Positions 1-8,762 of a stretch of 64,000 nt of DNA are shown here, one piece after another. The stretch is from Pseudoflavitalea sp. G-6-1-2. GTDB lineage: Bacteria; Bacteroidota; Bacteroidia; Chitinophagales; Chitinophagaceae. A program made the position numbers and the translations under genes. The first letter of the stretch is position 1. Every line of letters starts with the position of its first letter. The DNA lies in NCBI RefSeq assembly GCF_012927185.1, contig NZ_JABBGB010000001.1:1612001-1676000 (forward strand). The letters run 5' to 3'. Below the pieces are notes generated by a model. The model saw nothing but the letters and a program-made list of their open reading frames with translations, was not told where the DNA came from and made no database searches.

Positions 1-775
1 GGGACTCACAGAGCCCAATACCGGAAGCGATGCCGGCAATATGAAAACCACCGCCGTAAAAGACGGCGATCACTGGATACTTAATGGTACCAAGAGCTGG
101 ATCACCCACGGCATCAGCGGTGATGTAGCAGTTGTGATCGCACGTACAGGCGAGCCCCGCACCAGCGGCAATGCCACTGCCTTCATTGTAGAGCGTGGCA
201 CCCCCGGTTTCAGCGGCGGCAAAAAAGAGAACAAACTCGGCATGCGCGCCAGCGAAACTGCCGAAATGATTTTCGACAACTGCCGCATCCCCGATGCAAA
301 CCGTCTCGGTGCAGTAGGCGATGGCTTCAAGCAATCCCTCAAGATCCTCGATGGTGGCCGTATCTCAATTGCAGCACTTTCACTGGGCATCGCAAAGGGC
401 GCTTACGAAGCTGCGCTTCAATATTCAAAAGAGCGCCATCAGTTCGATCAGCCAATCTCTCAGTTCCAGGGCATCTCCTTCAAACTGGCAGATATGGCCA
501 CTGAAATTGCAGCGGCTGAAATGCTCACGCTGCAAGCCTGCTCGCTGAAAATTGCCGGAGAAAAAATGACCAAAGAATCTGCCATGGCAAAATACTACGC
601 CAGCGAAGTAGCTGTGAAAGTATCTACCGACGCAGTTCAGATCTTCGGAGGGTACGGTTACACAAAAGATTTCCCTGTAGAAAAATATTATCGCGATAGT
701 AAACTCTGCACTATCGGAGAAGGAACTTCCGAAATACAGAAACTGGTTATCGCCAGAGAAGTGCTCGGAAAGTAA
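1..775 (+). CDS. acyl-CoA dehydrogenase (5' end outside window)
   Basis: FAD-dependent dehydrogenation of an acyl-CoA to the 2-enoyl-CoA, a step of fatty-acid or branched-chain amino-acid breakdown in the cytoplasm. The open frame runs in from base 2 and begins inside the family signature [13 protein letters not shown], so the ATG at 41 is internal and the N-terminal helical domain is missing. Visible are the middle beta domain ([17 protein letters not shown]), the C-terminal helical domain, the [18 protein letters not shown] segment and the [18 protein letters not shown] end. In that last stretch the Glu of GEGTSEIQ is at the position of the catalytic base in many short-chain members. The acyl specificity cannot be read from this fragment. 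A strong hairpin terminator follows 37 bases after the stop. Confidence 0.93.
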   Translation, partial: GLTEPNTGSDAGNMKTTAVKDGDHWILNGTKSWITHGISGDVAVVIARTGEPRTSGNATAFIVERGTPGFSGGKKENKLGMRASETAEMIFDNCRIPDANRLGAVGDGFKQSLKILDGGRISIAALSLGIAKGAYEAALQYSKERHQFDQPISQFQGISFKLADMATEIAAAEMLTLQACSLKIAGEKMTKESAMAKYYASEVAVKVSTDAVQIFGGYGYTKDFPVEKYYRDSKLCTIGEGTSEIQKLVIAREVLGK

Positions 776-811
776 AGTAAGAATCCTAACTGGTTTTGTC
801 TGTCATGTCTT

Positions 812-848
812 GTAAAGCCCCCGAATGGTTGCGGGGGCTTTACGTTTT
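812..848 (+). terminator. intrinsic terminator of the acyl-CoA dehydrogenase gene
   Basis: Perfect 12-bp stem (812-823 with 832-843, gtaaagcccccg), 8-base loop, followed by gttttgc. It sits 37 bases after the stop codon at 775. Confidence 0.85.
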
Positions 849-853
849 GCAAT

Positions 854-876
854 AAAAAAGCCGGCAATGAGCCGGC
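854..876 (-). terminator. terminator of the small gene at 901-1074
   Basis: gccggc repeated at 860-865 and 871-876 around a 5-base loop. On the minus strand it is followed by six T (854-859). It lies 25 bases after the stop of the 57-residue gene. Confidence 0.7.
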
Positions 877-900
877 CTTCAATAATGTGTATGCTTTCGA

Positions 901-1074
901 TTAAGGCATGAAATCATCTTCTTCTTTCGGACCATATTTCGCAAACATCTTGTCGATGACGCCTCCGAACAGCGGCAGCTTTTCTTTCGCGAAATTCTTG
1001 ATCACTTCGATGGCGCGTAATGCCTGCTCTTCGGTCAATCCTTCAGCTTTTAATTTTTCAATGAGATCTTTCAT
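901..1074 (-). CDS. 57-residue helical protein downstream of clpX
   Basis: A short frame with ATG at 1074 and TAA at 901, encoding 57 residues that start MKDLIEKLKAEGLTEEQALR and end GPKEEDDFMP. The first 30 residues look like two amphipathic helices with a turn (LTEEQALRAIEVIKNFAKEK), followed by a short hydrophobic stretch LPLFGGVIDKMF and an acidic tail. There is no signal peptide. It lies 74 bases after clpX and beyond the clpX terminator, with its own terminator downstream, so it can be an independent unit or receive read-through from clpX. I do not recognise a named family. The codon usage and coherent amphipathic pattern argue that it is real. Confidence 0.65.
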   Translation of the reverse strand: MKDLIEKLKAEGLTEEQALRAIEVIKNFAKEKLPLFGGVIDKMFAKYGPKEEDDFMP

Positions 1075-1087
1075 GATAACAAGTTTT

Positions 1088-1117
1088 AAAAAAGATGCCG
1101 GGACTGTTTTCCCGGCA
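1088..1117 (-). terminator. terminator after clpX
   Basis: Perfect 8-bp stem (1096-1103 with 1110-1117, tgccggga), 6-base loop, and an A run at 1088-1093 that reads as T on the minus strand. It separates clpX from the small gene downstream. Confidence 0.75.
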
Positions 1118-1147
1118 CTGATTATGTAAGAATGTGACGATTAGTTA

Positions 1148-2386
1148 TCAGGCCACTTTCAGCATGCTCATCTTGCTCTTGTCGAACTTCTTCTGTGCGT
1201 ACTCAAGCGTGAGATTGAATACAGTTTGTTTGGAAGAAGGAAGCTCGAACATAGCATCGGTGAGAATGCTTTCGCAGATGCTGCGGAGACCACGTGCGCC
1301 GAGTTTGTACTCCATCGCTTTGTCTACCATAAAATCCAGTACTTCATTCTCGATATTCAGTTGAATGCCTTCGAGATCGAACAGTTTTTTGTACTGTTTG
1401 ATGAGCGCATTCTTCGGTTCTGTGAGAATGGAGCGGAGGGTTTCTGCATCCAGCGGATTGAGGTGAGTAACCACGGGCAGACGACCGAGCAACTCAGGTA
1501 TCAGACCAAACGATTTCAGATCCGTTGCAGTGATGTACTGCAGCAGGTTCTTCTTCATGGTTTCCTGCAGTTCTTTGTTCACGTTGAAACCGATGGCGTT
1601 GGTGTTCACACGGCGTGCGATCACACGATCGATTCCATCGAATGCACCACCACAGATGAAGAGGATATTCTGTGTATTGATCTTGATCAGTTTCTGCTCA
1701 GGATGCTTGCGGCCTCCCTGTGGTGGAACAAGTACATCAGTTCCTTCGAGCAGTTTCAGCAATCCCTGCTGAACACCTTCGCCACTTACGTCGCGGGTGA
1801 TAGAAGGATTGTCTCCCTTGCGGGCGATCTTGTCGATCTCATCGATATACACAATGCCTCTTTCAGCTGCAGGTACATCGTAGTTACAAACCTGGAGCAG
1901 ACGGGTGAGGATGCTTTCCACATCTTCCCCTACATATCCGGCTTCTGTAAATACGGTTGCATCTACGATAGCGAAAGGAACATTCAGCAGCTTGGCGATG
2001 GTTTTAGCCAGCAGGGTTTTACCTGTACCGGTTTCTCCAACCATCACGATATTGCTCTTCTCGATGTCAACATCACCTTCAGAAGGTTTCTGCTGCAAAC
2101 GTTTATAGTGATTGTATACGGCTACGGATAAAACTTTTTTTGCTTCATCCTGACCGATCACATATTCGTCGAGGAATTTCTTCACTTCCATTGGCTTCTT
2201 CACATTCAGTTTGAAGGAAGAAGGAGCGGGGGCGGTTTCACTGCGGATCATGAGCTCCTGCTCGATGATCTCCTGTGCGTGCTCAACGCAGTTTTCGCAT
2301 ATATGTCCTTCCTGACCTGCGATGAGTATTTTCACTTCATCACGGCTGCGACCACAAAAGGAACAATGCAAGGTTGTTTTTGCCAT
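1148..2386 (-). CDS. clpX: ATP-dependent Clp protease ATP-binding subunit ClpX
   Basis: AAA+ unfoldase that recognises tagged substrates and feeds them into ClpP in the cytoplasm. The product has 412 residues if it starts at the ATG at 2386 ([12 protein letters not shown]). A longer in-frame start at 2434 would add 16 residues ahead of the zinc finger and is unlikely. Zinc-binding cysteines are C8, C11, C30 and C33. Walker A is GETGTGKT with K123, the pore loop is GYVGED at 150-155, and Walker B is IVYIDEID with D182/E183. An IGF loop (NAIGFNVN), which docks on ClpP in characterised ClpX, and the sensor-2 motif GARGLRSI are present. It lies 128 bases downstream of clpP and has its own candidate promoter. 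Confidence 0.97.
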   Translation of the reverse strand: MAKTTLHCSFCGRSRDEVKILIAGQEGHICENCVEHAQEIIEQELMIRSETAPAPSSFKLNVKKPMEVKKFLDEYVIGQDEAKKVLSVAVYNHYKRLQQKPSEGDVDIEKSNIVMVGETGTGKTLLAKTIAKLLNVPFAIVDATVFTEAGYVGEDVESILTRLLQVCNYDVPAAERGIVYIDEIDKIARKGDNPSITRDVSGEGVQQGLLKLLEGTDVLVPPQGGRKHPEQKLIKINTQNILFICGGAFDGIDRVIARRVNTNAIGFNVNKELQETMKKNLLQYITATDLKSFGLIPELLGRLPVVTHLNPLDAETLRSILTEPKNALIKQYKKLFDLEGIQLNIENEVLDFMVDKAMEYKLGARGLRSICESILTDAMFELPSSKQTVFNLTLEYAQKKFDKSKMSMLKVA

Positions 2387-2409
2387 AATTGATTCTTCGT
2401 CTCCGGTTA

Positions 2410-2441
2410 CAAAGGTATCTAAATGAAGCCCCAAATCCCAA
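2410..2441 (-). promoter_or_regulatory. candidate clpX promoter
   Basis: On the minus strand TTG (2441-2439), 21 bases, then TACCTTTG (2417-2410), which matches the Bacteroidota -7 consensus TAnnTTTG. The clpX ATG lies 23 bases further on. The -33 element is short, so this is a moderate call. Confidence 0.4.
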
Positions 2442-2514
2442 TTAAAAAGGTAAAGTGCAGGTTAATGCGTTGTTACCGAGATTGTTGGAAGTTGGGGCTC
2501 TGATTATGAGAACT

Positions 2515-3153
2515 TTATAACTTGTCTGTTATATGATCTACGATACCGTATTCGATGGATTCTTTTGCATCCATCCAGTAATCGCGGTCGAAATCCTTCA
2601 TGATCTGCTCGAATTTCTTGCCGGTATTTTCGGCCAGAATGCGTGCACTCACTTCTTTTACGCGCTTGGTTTGTTTCGCCTGGATTTCCAGATCGGTACT
2701 AACACCCTGGATGTATCCGCCAAGGCTTGGCTGGTGAATCATCACTTCTCCGTGAGGATAGATGAATCTGCGGCCTTTTGCGCCACCGCTCAGCAACAGT
2801 GATCCCATGCTTGCTGCGAGACCCATACAAATGGTGCTCACAGGGCTTTTGATCAGTTTCATGGTATCATAAATAACCATGCCGCTGGTTACAACACCAC
2901 CGGGGCTGTTGATGAAGAATTTGATTTCTTTACCGGGATCGTCGTTATCCAGCAACAACAGTTTGGTGGTAACGTCTTTGGCAGATTTATCGTCCACAAC
3001 ACCCCAGAGATGAACGGCGCGTTGTTCGAAGAAATATTTTTCGAGTTTTTTAGCGAACATCATCAGGTCAGACTTCGGCTGTTCTTCCTTTTCTTCTTCT
3101 TCCCCATCATCCATGCGGTATGGATTGGTCAGGTATTTTGAATACTTGCTCAT
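2515..3153 (-). CDS. clpP: ClpP protease subunit, paralogue 1
   Basis: Serine protease that forms the proteolytic chamber used by ClpX-type unfoldases. It has 212 residues and starts at the ATG at 3153. The catalytic serine is in GLAASMGS (S115), the histidine in VMIHQPSLGG (H140), and the aspartate in FDRDYWM (D191 by alignment to the family pattern). The N-terminus carries an extra acidic stretch (DDGEEEEKEE, about residues 15-24) not typical of E. coli ClpP. It lies 26 bases downstream of a second clpP and 128 bases upstream of clpX, so the pair is probably one transcript. Whether the two ClpPs form mixed tetradecamers cannot be told from sequence. Confidence 0.95.
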   Translation of the reverse strand: MSKYSKYLTNPYRMDDGEEEEKEEQPKSDLMMFAKKLEKYFFEQRAVHLWGVVDDKSAKDVTTKLLLLDNDDPGKEIKFFINSPGGVVTSGMVIYDTMKLIKSPVSTICMGLAASMGSLLLSGGAKGRRFIYPHGEVMIHQPSLGGYIQGVSTDLEIQAKQTKRVKEVSARILAENTGKKFEQIMKDFDRDYWMDAKESIEYGIVDHITDKL

Positions 3154-3179
3154 GCTATTCGTTTAGTGTTTTTAGTTAG

Positions 3180-3872
3180 TTAGTCTTTCTTTTCCTTGCG
3201 TGGGTTGATCAGCAGTACTTCGTCTACAACGCCGTATTCTTTGGCCTCTTCAGAAGTGAGCCAGTAATCACGGTCACTGTCTTTTTCCACGGTCTTAACC
3301 GGTTTGCCGGTGTGGTAAGCAATGATGTCGTAGAGATTTTTCTTGATCTTTCTGATCTCGTTCACGGTGATTTCGATATCACTCGCCTGTCCACCGATGG
3401 CGCCGCTTGGCTGGTGCATCATGATGCGGCTGTGCTTCAGTGCAGTACGTTTTCCGTTTGTTCCTGCACAGAGGAGAACAGCTCCCATAGAGGCGGCCAT
3501 TCCGATACAGATGGTAGATACATCGGGTGTGATGTACTGCATGGTATCATAAACACCGAGACCGGAGTAAACGCTTCCGCCGGGTGAGTTGATGTACATC
3601 TGAATATCGCGATGACGGTCTGTGCTTTCGAGGAAGAGCATCTGCGCTGTAATGATGTTGGCCACTTCATCATTGATGGGGTAGCCGAGGAAAATGATAC
3701 GATCCATCATTAGGCGGCTGTATACGTCCATCACGGCAACATTCATTGGCCGTTCTTCGATGATATTGGGAGTGAGGTTAGTGACCTGGTGTTTAGTATA
3801 AGAGTCCAGGGTATTGCTCGAAATGCCCCTGTGTTTCACTGCATATTTTTCAAATTCTTTTCCAAGGTTCAT
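3180..3872 (-). CDS. clpP: ClpP protease subunit, paralogue 2
   Basis: Second complete ClpP, 230 residues with ATG at 3872. The triad is intact: S128 in GMAASMGA, H153 in MMHQPSGAIGG, D202 in DSDRDYWL. The QPSGAIGGQASDIEI segment is the more canonical ClpP version of the two. The N-terminus is about 30 residues longer than mature E. coli ClpP and could include a propeptide. It is transcribed toward the other clpP and clpX. Trigger factor, which often travels with clpP and clpX, lies upstream at 4095 but is separated by a terminator, so this gene should have its own promoter in 3873-4042. Confidence 0.95.
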   Translation of the reverse strand: MNLGKEFEKYAVKHRGISSNTLDSYTKHQVTNLTPNIIEERPMNVAVMDVYSRLMMDRIIFLGYPINDEVANIITAQMLFLESTDRHRDIQMYINSPGGSVYSGLGVYDTMQYITPDVSTICIGMAASMGAVLLCAGTNGKRTALKHSRIMMHQPSGAIGGQASDIEITVNEIRKIKKNLYDIIAYHTGKPVKTVEKDSDRDYWLTSEEAKEYGVVDEVLLINPRKEKKD

Positions 3873-4042
3873 AACGTATTCCTATTGATTTAGTTAGCAA
3901 TATAAGTCATTTGACAGACCAAATACCGTGCTACTTCAAAAATCCGACATTTTGCCACGAAATCAAATGGGGAGGGCAGAAATAGCGGATTGGACGGGTA
4001 ATTATTGGCAGGGGAAGTGAGAGATAGGTGACGTATTGGTGG

Positions 4043-4070
4043 AAAAAAAAGAGCGTACCATCGGTACGCC
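4043..4070 (-). terminator. terminator after trigger factor
   Basis: Perfect 7-bp stem (4053-4059 with 4063-4069, gcgtacc), 3-base loop, and an A run at 4043-4050 that reads as eight T on the minus strand. Confidence 0.8.
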
Positions 4071-4094
4071 CCTTCTATATCTTCACATCACCTG

Positions 4095-5474
4095 TTAATG
4101 ATGATGGTGCTGATGTTTTTCCAGTTCTTTTGTGAACTCATCGATCGTTACAGGCTTATCTGTAGGTTTCACCTGGGTTTCTGCCCATCCGAATACTTTT
4201 TCAGTTTGTACACGGTGGTATGCATCTTCCACAAACTTCCTGTCCTGCATCATACGATTCACGTAGTCTGCAATCCATGGTTGTTCTTCGTCTCCTGCAT
4301 TCATTCCCATGTATCCGAACAGCTGTTGCTTAGCGAATGCCTGAATGTCTTCGGGTTTCACTTCAACACCATGCTCACGAACGATCTTGTCGATGATTAC
4401 AGTCCATTTCAGCTGATTTGCAAATGAAGGGAACTCCTGTTCTGCCTGTTCTGCAGTTTTAGGTTGTTCGCCACCTTGCTGGATCCAGCGTTTCAGGAAA
4501 GTCTCAGGGAATTCGATCTTGGTATGATCGAGCAGCACGTGATAGATCTCGTGTTGCATATGATTGCTCGCCTGCTTATCCCAGTATGATTGAATTTCTT
4601 CTTTCACTGCATTGCGGAAATCAGCTTCGTTTGCGATCTCTTTTCCGGGGAATGCTGCTTTGAAGAACTCTTCGTTCAGTTCTGCTTTTTCAACGTGACC
4701 AACTTTAGTGATCAGCATTTTGAAAGTCTTTGCTGCTGCGGCTGCATCGTGTTTGTCGAAACCGAGGTCTCCGAGGATCCACTCTCTTTCTTTCTCATCG
4801 AATGCAGAAGCCAGTGTGAGCACAACGCTGTCGTTGTTCTTCTTGCCGGTGAGGCTTGCACGGAATGATGGTGCAAAATATTTTACCAGCAGGCTGTTGT
4901 CTTTCTTCACGCCACCTTCTACTTCGTTGCCATCAGCATCGCTTTCGATGAAGGTTACGTTCAGTACGTTGTCGTCGCCGGCAACTGACTCAGGCTCGGT
5001 CATTTTACCATGACGCATACGGAGACGATCTTCTTCTTCGTTGATCATCTCTTCTGTAACAGACACTTTATAACGCGTGAGTTTTTCACTACCGAGATCA
5101 GCTACTTTGAAGTCGGGTTTCAGTCCGATTTCAAATGCGAATGCATATTCCGCAGGATTGTTCATGTTGAGCTGACGGGCATCATTCTCAGACATGGGAA
5201 GAGGCTGGGCAAAGATCTCCAGGTTCTCTTTTGTCATGTACTCGGTGAGTTCTTTCTCCACAGTGCGGAGAACCTCATCGGTAAATACGCTCTGACCGTG
5301 CATCTTTTTGATCATGCCGGCAGGCACCATTCCCTTGCGGAAACCTGGGATGGTAGCGGATTTGCTATATTGTTTCAGAGCCTTCTCAAAAGAAGGCAGG
5401 TAATCTTCCTTTGCTACTTTTACTGTGATTTTGTCGTTCAGCAGCCCTATATTCTCTCTGGTAACGGTTGCCAT
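4095..5474 (-). CDS. tig: trigger factor (ribosome-associated chaperone)
   Basis: Binds near the exit tunnel of the ribosome and shields nascent chains. It has 459 residues from the ATG at 5474 (MATVTRENIG). The longest frame begins 35 residues earlier with sequence unlike the family. The ribosome-docking motif GFRKGMVP is at about 44-51. The middle region fits the divergent FKBP-type domain and the remainder the helical arms. Unusually, the protein ends EKHQHHHH, a natural histidine-rich tail that could bind metal. Order tig, clpP, clpP, clpX on one strand is the classic proteostasis neighbourhood, but here tig has its own terminator and a candidate promoter. Confidence 0.93.
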   Translation of the reverse strand: MATVTRENIGLLNDKITVKVAKEDYLPSFEKALKQYSKSATIPGFRKGMVPAGMIKKMHGQSVFTDEVLRTVEKELTEYMTKENLEIFAQPLPMSENDARQLNMNNPAEYAFAFEIGLKPDFKVADLGSEKLTRYKVSVTEEMINEEEDRLRMRHGKMTEPESVAGDDNVLNVTFIESDADGNEVEGGVKKDNSLLVKYFAPSFRASLTGKKNNDSVVLTLASAFDEKEREWILGDLGFDKHDAAAAAKTFKMLITKVGHVEKAELNEEFFKAAFPGKEIANEADFRNAVKEEIQSYWDKQASNHMQHEIYHVLLDHTKIEFPETFLKRWIQQGGEQPKTAEQAEQEFPSFANQLKWTVIIDKIVREHGVEVKPEDIQAFAKQQLFGYMGMNAGDEEQPWIADYVNRMMQDRKFVEDAYHRVQTEKVFGWAETQVKPTDKPVTIDEFTKELEKHQHHHH

Positions 5475-5496
5475 ATTACAATTTTTAATTGGGGTG

Positions 5497-5530
5497 CAAA
5501 TGTATGGAAACTCGCGCTCAATTGGGCAAA
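5497..5530 (-). promoter_or_regulatory. candidate tig promoter
   Basis: On the minus strand TTTG (5530-5527), 22 bases, TACATTTG (5504-5497), matching the Bacteroidota consensus with a slightly long spacer. The tig ATG is 22 bases downstream of the -7 box. Confidence 0.45.
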
Positions 5531-5620
5531 TAACCCAAAAAGATGGCCGTAAGTCCATCATTTTTATGGCTTTTTTCACTAAGAAGACCGTTTCAGGAGG
5601 AATTTCCGGCCTTCCGGCGG

Positions 5621-6436
5621 CTATTCTTTGTTGTGCAGTATCAGCAGCGGAATGCTGGTTTCGTAGGCCATAGCGGTGGTATTGCTTTTGGAAAATACCC
5701 GCTCGAAGAAATTATGACGATGCGCCACCATCGCCAGCAACTCGCAGGGGTGCTGGGCCAGATATTCGCTGATCCCCTTGGTTACATTGCTGTCTTCCGC
5801 AGTCACAAACGAAACCTGACGCCCATTGAACACCTGTTCCAGTGCGGAAATTGCTGCTGAACTGGACTCATTTTCTGAGGGCGACTGCACATGCAGCAAC
5901 GAAAACCTGCTCTGGTAGCCCGACGCGAGATCCAGCAGCGGCTGAAACAACGCCACATTGGAAGGATCATTCAGATCGTAAGCATAAGTTATATGAAGTA
6001 TCTGCTGGTAGGTTGCTTTCTCCGGAATCACCAGTACCGGTACTTTCAGTTTGCGGATCACATTGGTGGTGGTGCTTCCGATGATCTTATCCAGTCCACC
6101 TGCACCCTTCATGCCCATCACAATCAGGTCTGCTCCTTTTTCGGCGGCCAGCGCCTTCACTTCATCCGACGCAATGCCTATCCGAACCTGCCACTCCACT
6201 TCAACCTGATAAGTTGTGTGCAGATGTGCTGCTTCATTTTTGATGAACTCCTCATTCTCTTTTTGCATCTCATCGGCTGTTACCATCACATAAGGCACTT
6301 CGCTTACCGGTGTTGGAAGCATGTAGGCATGGAACAACAAAAGTTTTGCATTGAATTTCTTTGCCAGCTCTGCAGCATAGATCGCGGCATTCCGGGAAAC
6401 AGGAGAGAAGTCAACAGGAACAAGGATATTTTGCAT
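5621..6436 (-). CDS. universal stress protein, two tandem Usp domains
   Basis: Cytoplasmic stress protein of 271 residues, ATG at 6436 (MQNILVPVDFSP). The alternative start ten residues upstream does not fit the family, which begins with the first beta strand. Domain 1 (about 1-145) carries the nucleotide-binding pattern G-2x-G-9x-G-S/T (GMKGAGGLDKIIGSTTTN). Domain 2 (about 150-271) has the fold pattern but a degenerate loop (VAHRHNFFERVFSKSNTT). So ATP binding is predicted for domain 1 only. The role is inferred from the family; no specific stress can be assigned. It is a single gene with trigger factor downstream on the same strand, 146 bases away. Confidence 0.9.
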   Translation of the reverse strand: MQNILVPVDFSPVSRNAAIYAAELAKKFNAKLLLFHAYMLPTPVSEVPYVMVTADEMQKENEEFIKNEAAHLHTTYQVEVEWQVRIGIASDEVKALAAEKGADLIVMGMKGAGGLDKIIGSTTTNVIRKLKVPVLVIPEKATYQQILHITYAYDLNDPSNVALFQPLLDLASGYQSRFSLLHVQSPSENESSSAAISALEQVFNGRQVSFVTAEDSNVTKGISEYLAQHPCELLAMVAHRHNFFERVFSKSNTTAMAYETSIPLLILHNKE

Positions 6437-6679
6437 GGTATCTGGTTTATATAAAGTTACGTGCAAGTTGTGATAATTGGACCTATGTATTTATGATACT
6501 CATCAGGTGTTTCTATGACCTGCAGCAGCTTGCTGCAAACCTGGTGCCGGCATACGGGTATCCGGACAATCATTTCGCTCACTCAGGGTACAGAACGCAG
6601 GTGTAGTCGATGCCACATACAATCGCATCCCCTTTTGCATGAAGAAATGATCTATTTTAGCGCAGCAAAATCACCTTTC

Positions 6680-7471
6680 ATGAAAGTATTGAGAAAATTG
6701 CTGCTGGCAGCAGCGTTGTTTTATTTGCCATTTCAATCGATGGCATGGGGAATGCTGGGGCACAGGATTGTAGCGGAGATCGCTGAATCTTACCTCACAA
6801 AGAGAGCGTGCAGACAAGTCAAGGGCATTCTCGGATTCGAATCGATGGCCATCACCAGCAACTGGCCCGATTTCATCAAATCGGACACTACCTTCAATTA
6901 TCTCGGCCCATGGCATTACATCAATCTGAGAGAAGGATTGGCGGAAGCCGAAATCGAAGCCATCCTCGCAAAGGATACCACCGTTAATGCGTATACGAAA
7001 ATTAATTTCCTTACCCAGCAACTGAAAAATCATAAACTGCTGACGCAGGATAAGAAACTGATGTACCTGCGATTGCTGATCCATATTGTAGGAGATGTAC
7101 ACCAGCCAATGCATGTAGGCAGGTTTGAAGATCTGGGCGGCAACCGCATCAAACTTTACTGGTTCAACGAACCTTGCAACCTGCATAGTCTTTGGGACGA
7201 AAAACTGATCGATTACCAGCAGCTCAGCTATACAGAATATGCTGCATCTATCAATCATACTACCAAAGAACAACGCAGAGAACTGCAGAGCCAGCCTGTA
7301 AGCGCATGGATCATCAACTCTTACAAAATTGCGCAGGATCTGTATGCAGGAGTAAAGCCTGAACAGAAACTGAGCTACCGTTACAATTTCGATCACGTTC
7401 AAACCATGAATGATCAGCTGCTGAAAGGCGGTGTTCATCTCGCCGGTTTGCTGAACGAGATCTTCGGATAA
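6680..7471 (+). CDS. secreted S1/P1-type zinc nuclease
   Basis: Predicted exported nuclease degrading single-stranded DNA/RNA, with three zinc ions in known members. From the ATG at 6680 the product is 263 residues with a signal peptide of about 22 residues (MKVLRKLLLAAALFYLPFQS) cut before Trp23. The longer frame would bury the signal peptide. The family's metal ligands can be seen in order: W23, H28 (WGMLGHRI), D of NWPDF, H of GPWHYINL, H/D/H of HIVGDVHQPMH, and H/D of LHSLWDEK. Because the mature N-terminal Trp is itself a ligand, the chosen start and cleavage site support each other. Likely roles are phosphate or nucleotide scavenging, or defence against extracellular DNA. Confidence 0.93.
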   Translation: MKVLRKLLLAAALFYLPFQSMAWGMLGHRIVAEIAESYLTKRACRQVKGILGFESMAITSNWPDFIKSDTTFNYLGPWHYINLREGLAEAEIEAILAKDTTVNAYTKINFLTQQLKNHKLLTQDKKLMYLRLLIHIVGDVHQPMHVGRFEDLGGNRIKLYWFNEPCNLHSLWDEKLIDYQQLSYTEYAASINHTTKEQRRELQSQPVSAWIINSYKIAQDLYAGVKPEQKLSYRYNFDHVQTMNDQLLKGGVHLAGLLNEIFG

Positions 7472-7487
7472 TCGAATTACTTCTTCC

Positions 7488-7530
7488 AAAAAAGAAAGCC
7501 GTTCCATCTGATGGAACGGCTTTCTTTTTA
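7488..7530. terminator. bidirectional terminator between convergent genes
   Basis: Perfect 17-bp stem (7491-7507 with 7511-7527, aaagaaagccgttccat) and a 3-base loop, with A and T runs on both sides. It serves the nuclease gene (stop 7471) and the peptidase gene on the other strand (stop 7545). Confidence 0.9.
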
Positions 7531-7544
7531 TGAGGTAACTCCAA

Positions 7545-8732
7545 TTAGAGTTTCAGTTTCTGAGCCATGCCTTTGGGCAGGGAATTCTTATGCACCATCA
7601 GCGCAGTGGTTTTGTACTGCACGTAGTTCTTGGTTACATAGAGGAATCCTTTGTAGTCGTTAGACAGTCCCCATGAGTTCTTCACCATATAGTATTCTTT
7701 ACCATTCTGGTCTTTGGTGATGCCTACGATCTGCATACCGTGATCGTCCTGAGTTTCGTAGTTGTCGAATGCTTTCTGACGAAGCTCGGCAGTGATAGCC
7801 ATTTCTTTCTTAGGTCCGTTGAAAAGTTCAGCCTGCTCTGCAGGGCTCATTTTTTCTACCGGAGTTTCGGGAACGTATGCTACACCATTCTTCCAGCTGA
7901 AATATTTTTCGCTTACGTCTGTTGCCCAGCCTACAGTGTAGCCGGCTTTCAGTGCGTTGTCGATGATATCGGTAAGATCAGTGGGAGTTACGTTGTACAC
8001 CTGGCTGAAGCTCCAGTTATCAGGAACAGGCAGGAAGGTTTGTGTGTAGTAAGGAGCGGTAGTGAGTGAACCCAGCTCGATGTAATCAGCAGCGTTGATG
8101 CCGATCACTTCTTTCGCAAATGATTGCGGAGTGTAAGTTTTTCCTTTGTAGCTGAAGCTTTCAGGAACTTTTCCGAGATAGGAATCCAGCACTGCAGTGA
8201 AGGCGGTGAGCCAGTTTGGAGTGAGGGTTCCGTTGCTGTTTTTGATGATGCCGTCGAGCATGCCTTTCAGCACATCCTGCATTTCACCGAATTTGTTTTT
8301 GTCGGTTCCGTAGTTGAGACCGGTATAAACTTCCTGTGGAAGCGCGCCATAAGCGGCATAGATATTAGTTACATCATGAAGTGCACCACCATCTCCCCAG
8401 CTAACGGCACCGTGCATGCGAACATAGTTCTTTGCTTTTTCGATGTATACGCAACGGGCAGTATAGATCTCTGCAATGTCCACTGGCTGTTTGCCCATGC
8501 GGATCATTTCTGATTCGAGGAATGAGTTACCGGAATAGCTCCAGCAGGTACCGCTGCTTCCCTGATTCTTCACATCTGTACAGCTGAGGCTGATAACGGG
8601 TGTAAATTCAAATTTCTGTTTGGCATTGGCACTGGCGTTTCCGTTCAGTGAGTTCACCAGGTTATCCTGGCCATACGAGGCAATCGCAGCAAAACTTGTA
8701 AGAGCGATCAGTGAGGCTTTCTTAAAGTTCAT
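7545..8732 (-). CDS. exported C1-family cysteine peptidase (bleomycin hydrolase/PepC-like)
   Basis: Papain-fold cysteine peptidase, 395 residues, with a signal peptide of about 21 residues (MNFKKASLIALTSFAAIASY) ending in GQ. Active-site cysteine C63 lies in QGSSGTCWSYS, histidine H331 in DDHGMQIVGI and asparagine N352 in KNSWGLS, so all three catalytic residues are present. The wide spacing between Cys and His and the YYMVKNSWG context fit the C1B (aminopeptidase C/bleomycin hydrolase) branch. Those are usually cytoplasmic, so the signal peptide points to periplasmic or surface use in peptide degradation. There is no pro-domain of the papain type. Confidence 0.9.
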   Translation of the reverse strand: MNFKKASLIALTSFAAIASYGQDNLVNSLNGNASANAKQKFEFTPVISLSCTDVKNQGSSGTCWSYSGNSFLESEMIRMGKQPVDIAEIYTARCVYIEKAKNYVRMHGAVSWGDGGALHDVTNIYAAYGALPQEVYTGLNYGTDKNKFGEMQDVLKGMLDGIIKNSNGTLTPNWLTAFTAVLDSYLGKVPESFSYKGKTYTPQSFAKEVIGINAADYIELGSLTTAPYYTQTFLPVPDNWSFSQVYNVTPTDLTDIIDNALKAGYTVGWATDVSEKYFSWKNGVAYVPETPVEKMSPAEQAELFNGPKKEMAITAELRQKAFDNYETQDDHGMQIVGITKDQNGKEYYMVKNSWGLSNDYKGFLYVTKNYVQYKTTALMVHKNSLPKGMAQKLKL

Positions 8733-8754
8733 GTAGTAATCAATTTTGAGGGGC

Positions 8755-8762
8755 CAAAGATA
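8755..8762 (-). promoter_or_regulatory. candidate -7 box of the C1 peptidase gene
   Basis: TATCTTTG on the minus strand, matching TAnnTTTG, 22 bases before the ATG at 8732. No good -33 TTTG at the right distance is visible. Confidence 0.35.

Noticed and set aside
1226-2131. 301-codon plus-strand frame opposite clpX
   Set aside because: Antisense shadow of a strongly conserved gene; the translation is Cys/Phe/His-rich without any domain pattern.
6671-7507. 278-codon minus-strand frame opposite the S1/P1 nuclease
   Set aside because: The nuclease on the other strand has all its metal ligands and a signal peptide; this frame also runs into the terminator hairpin.
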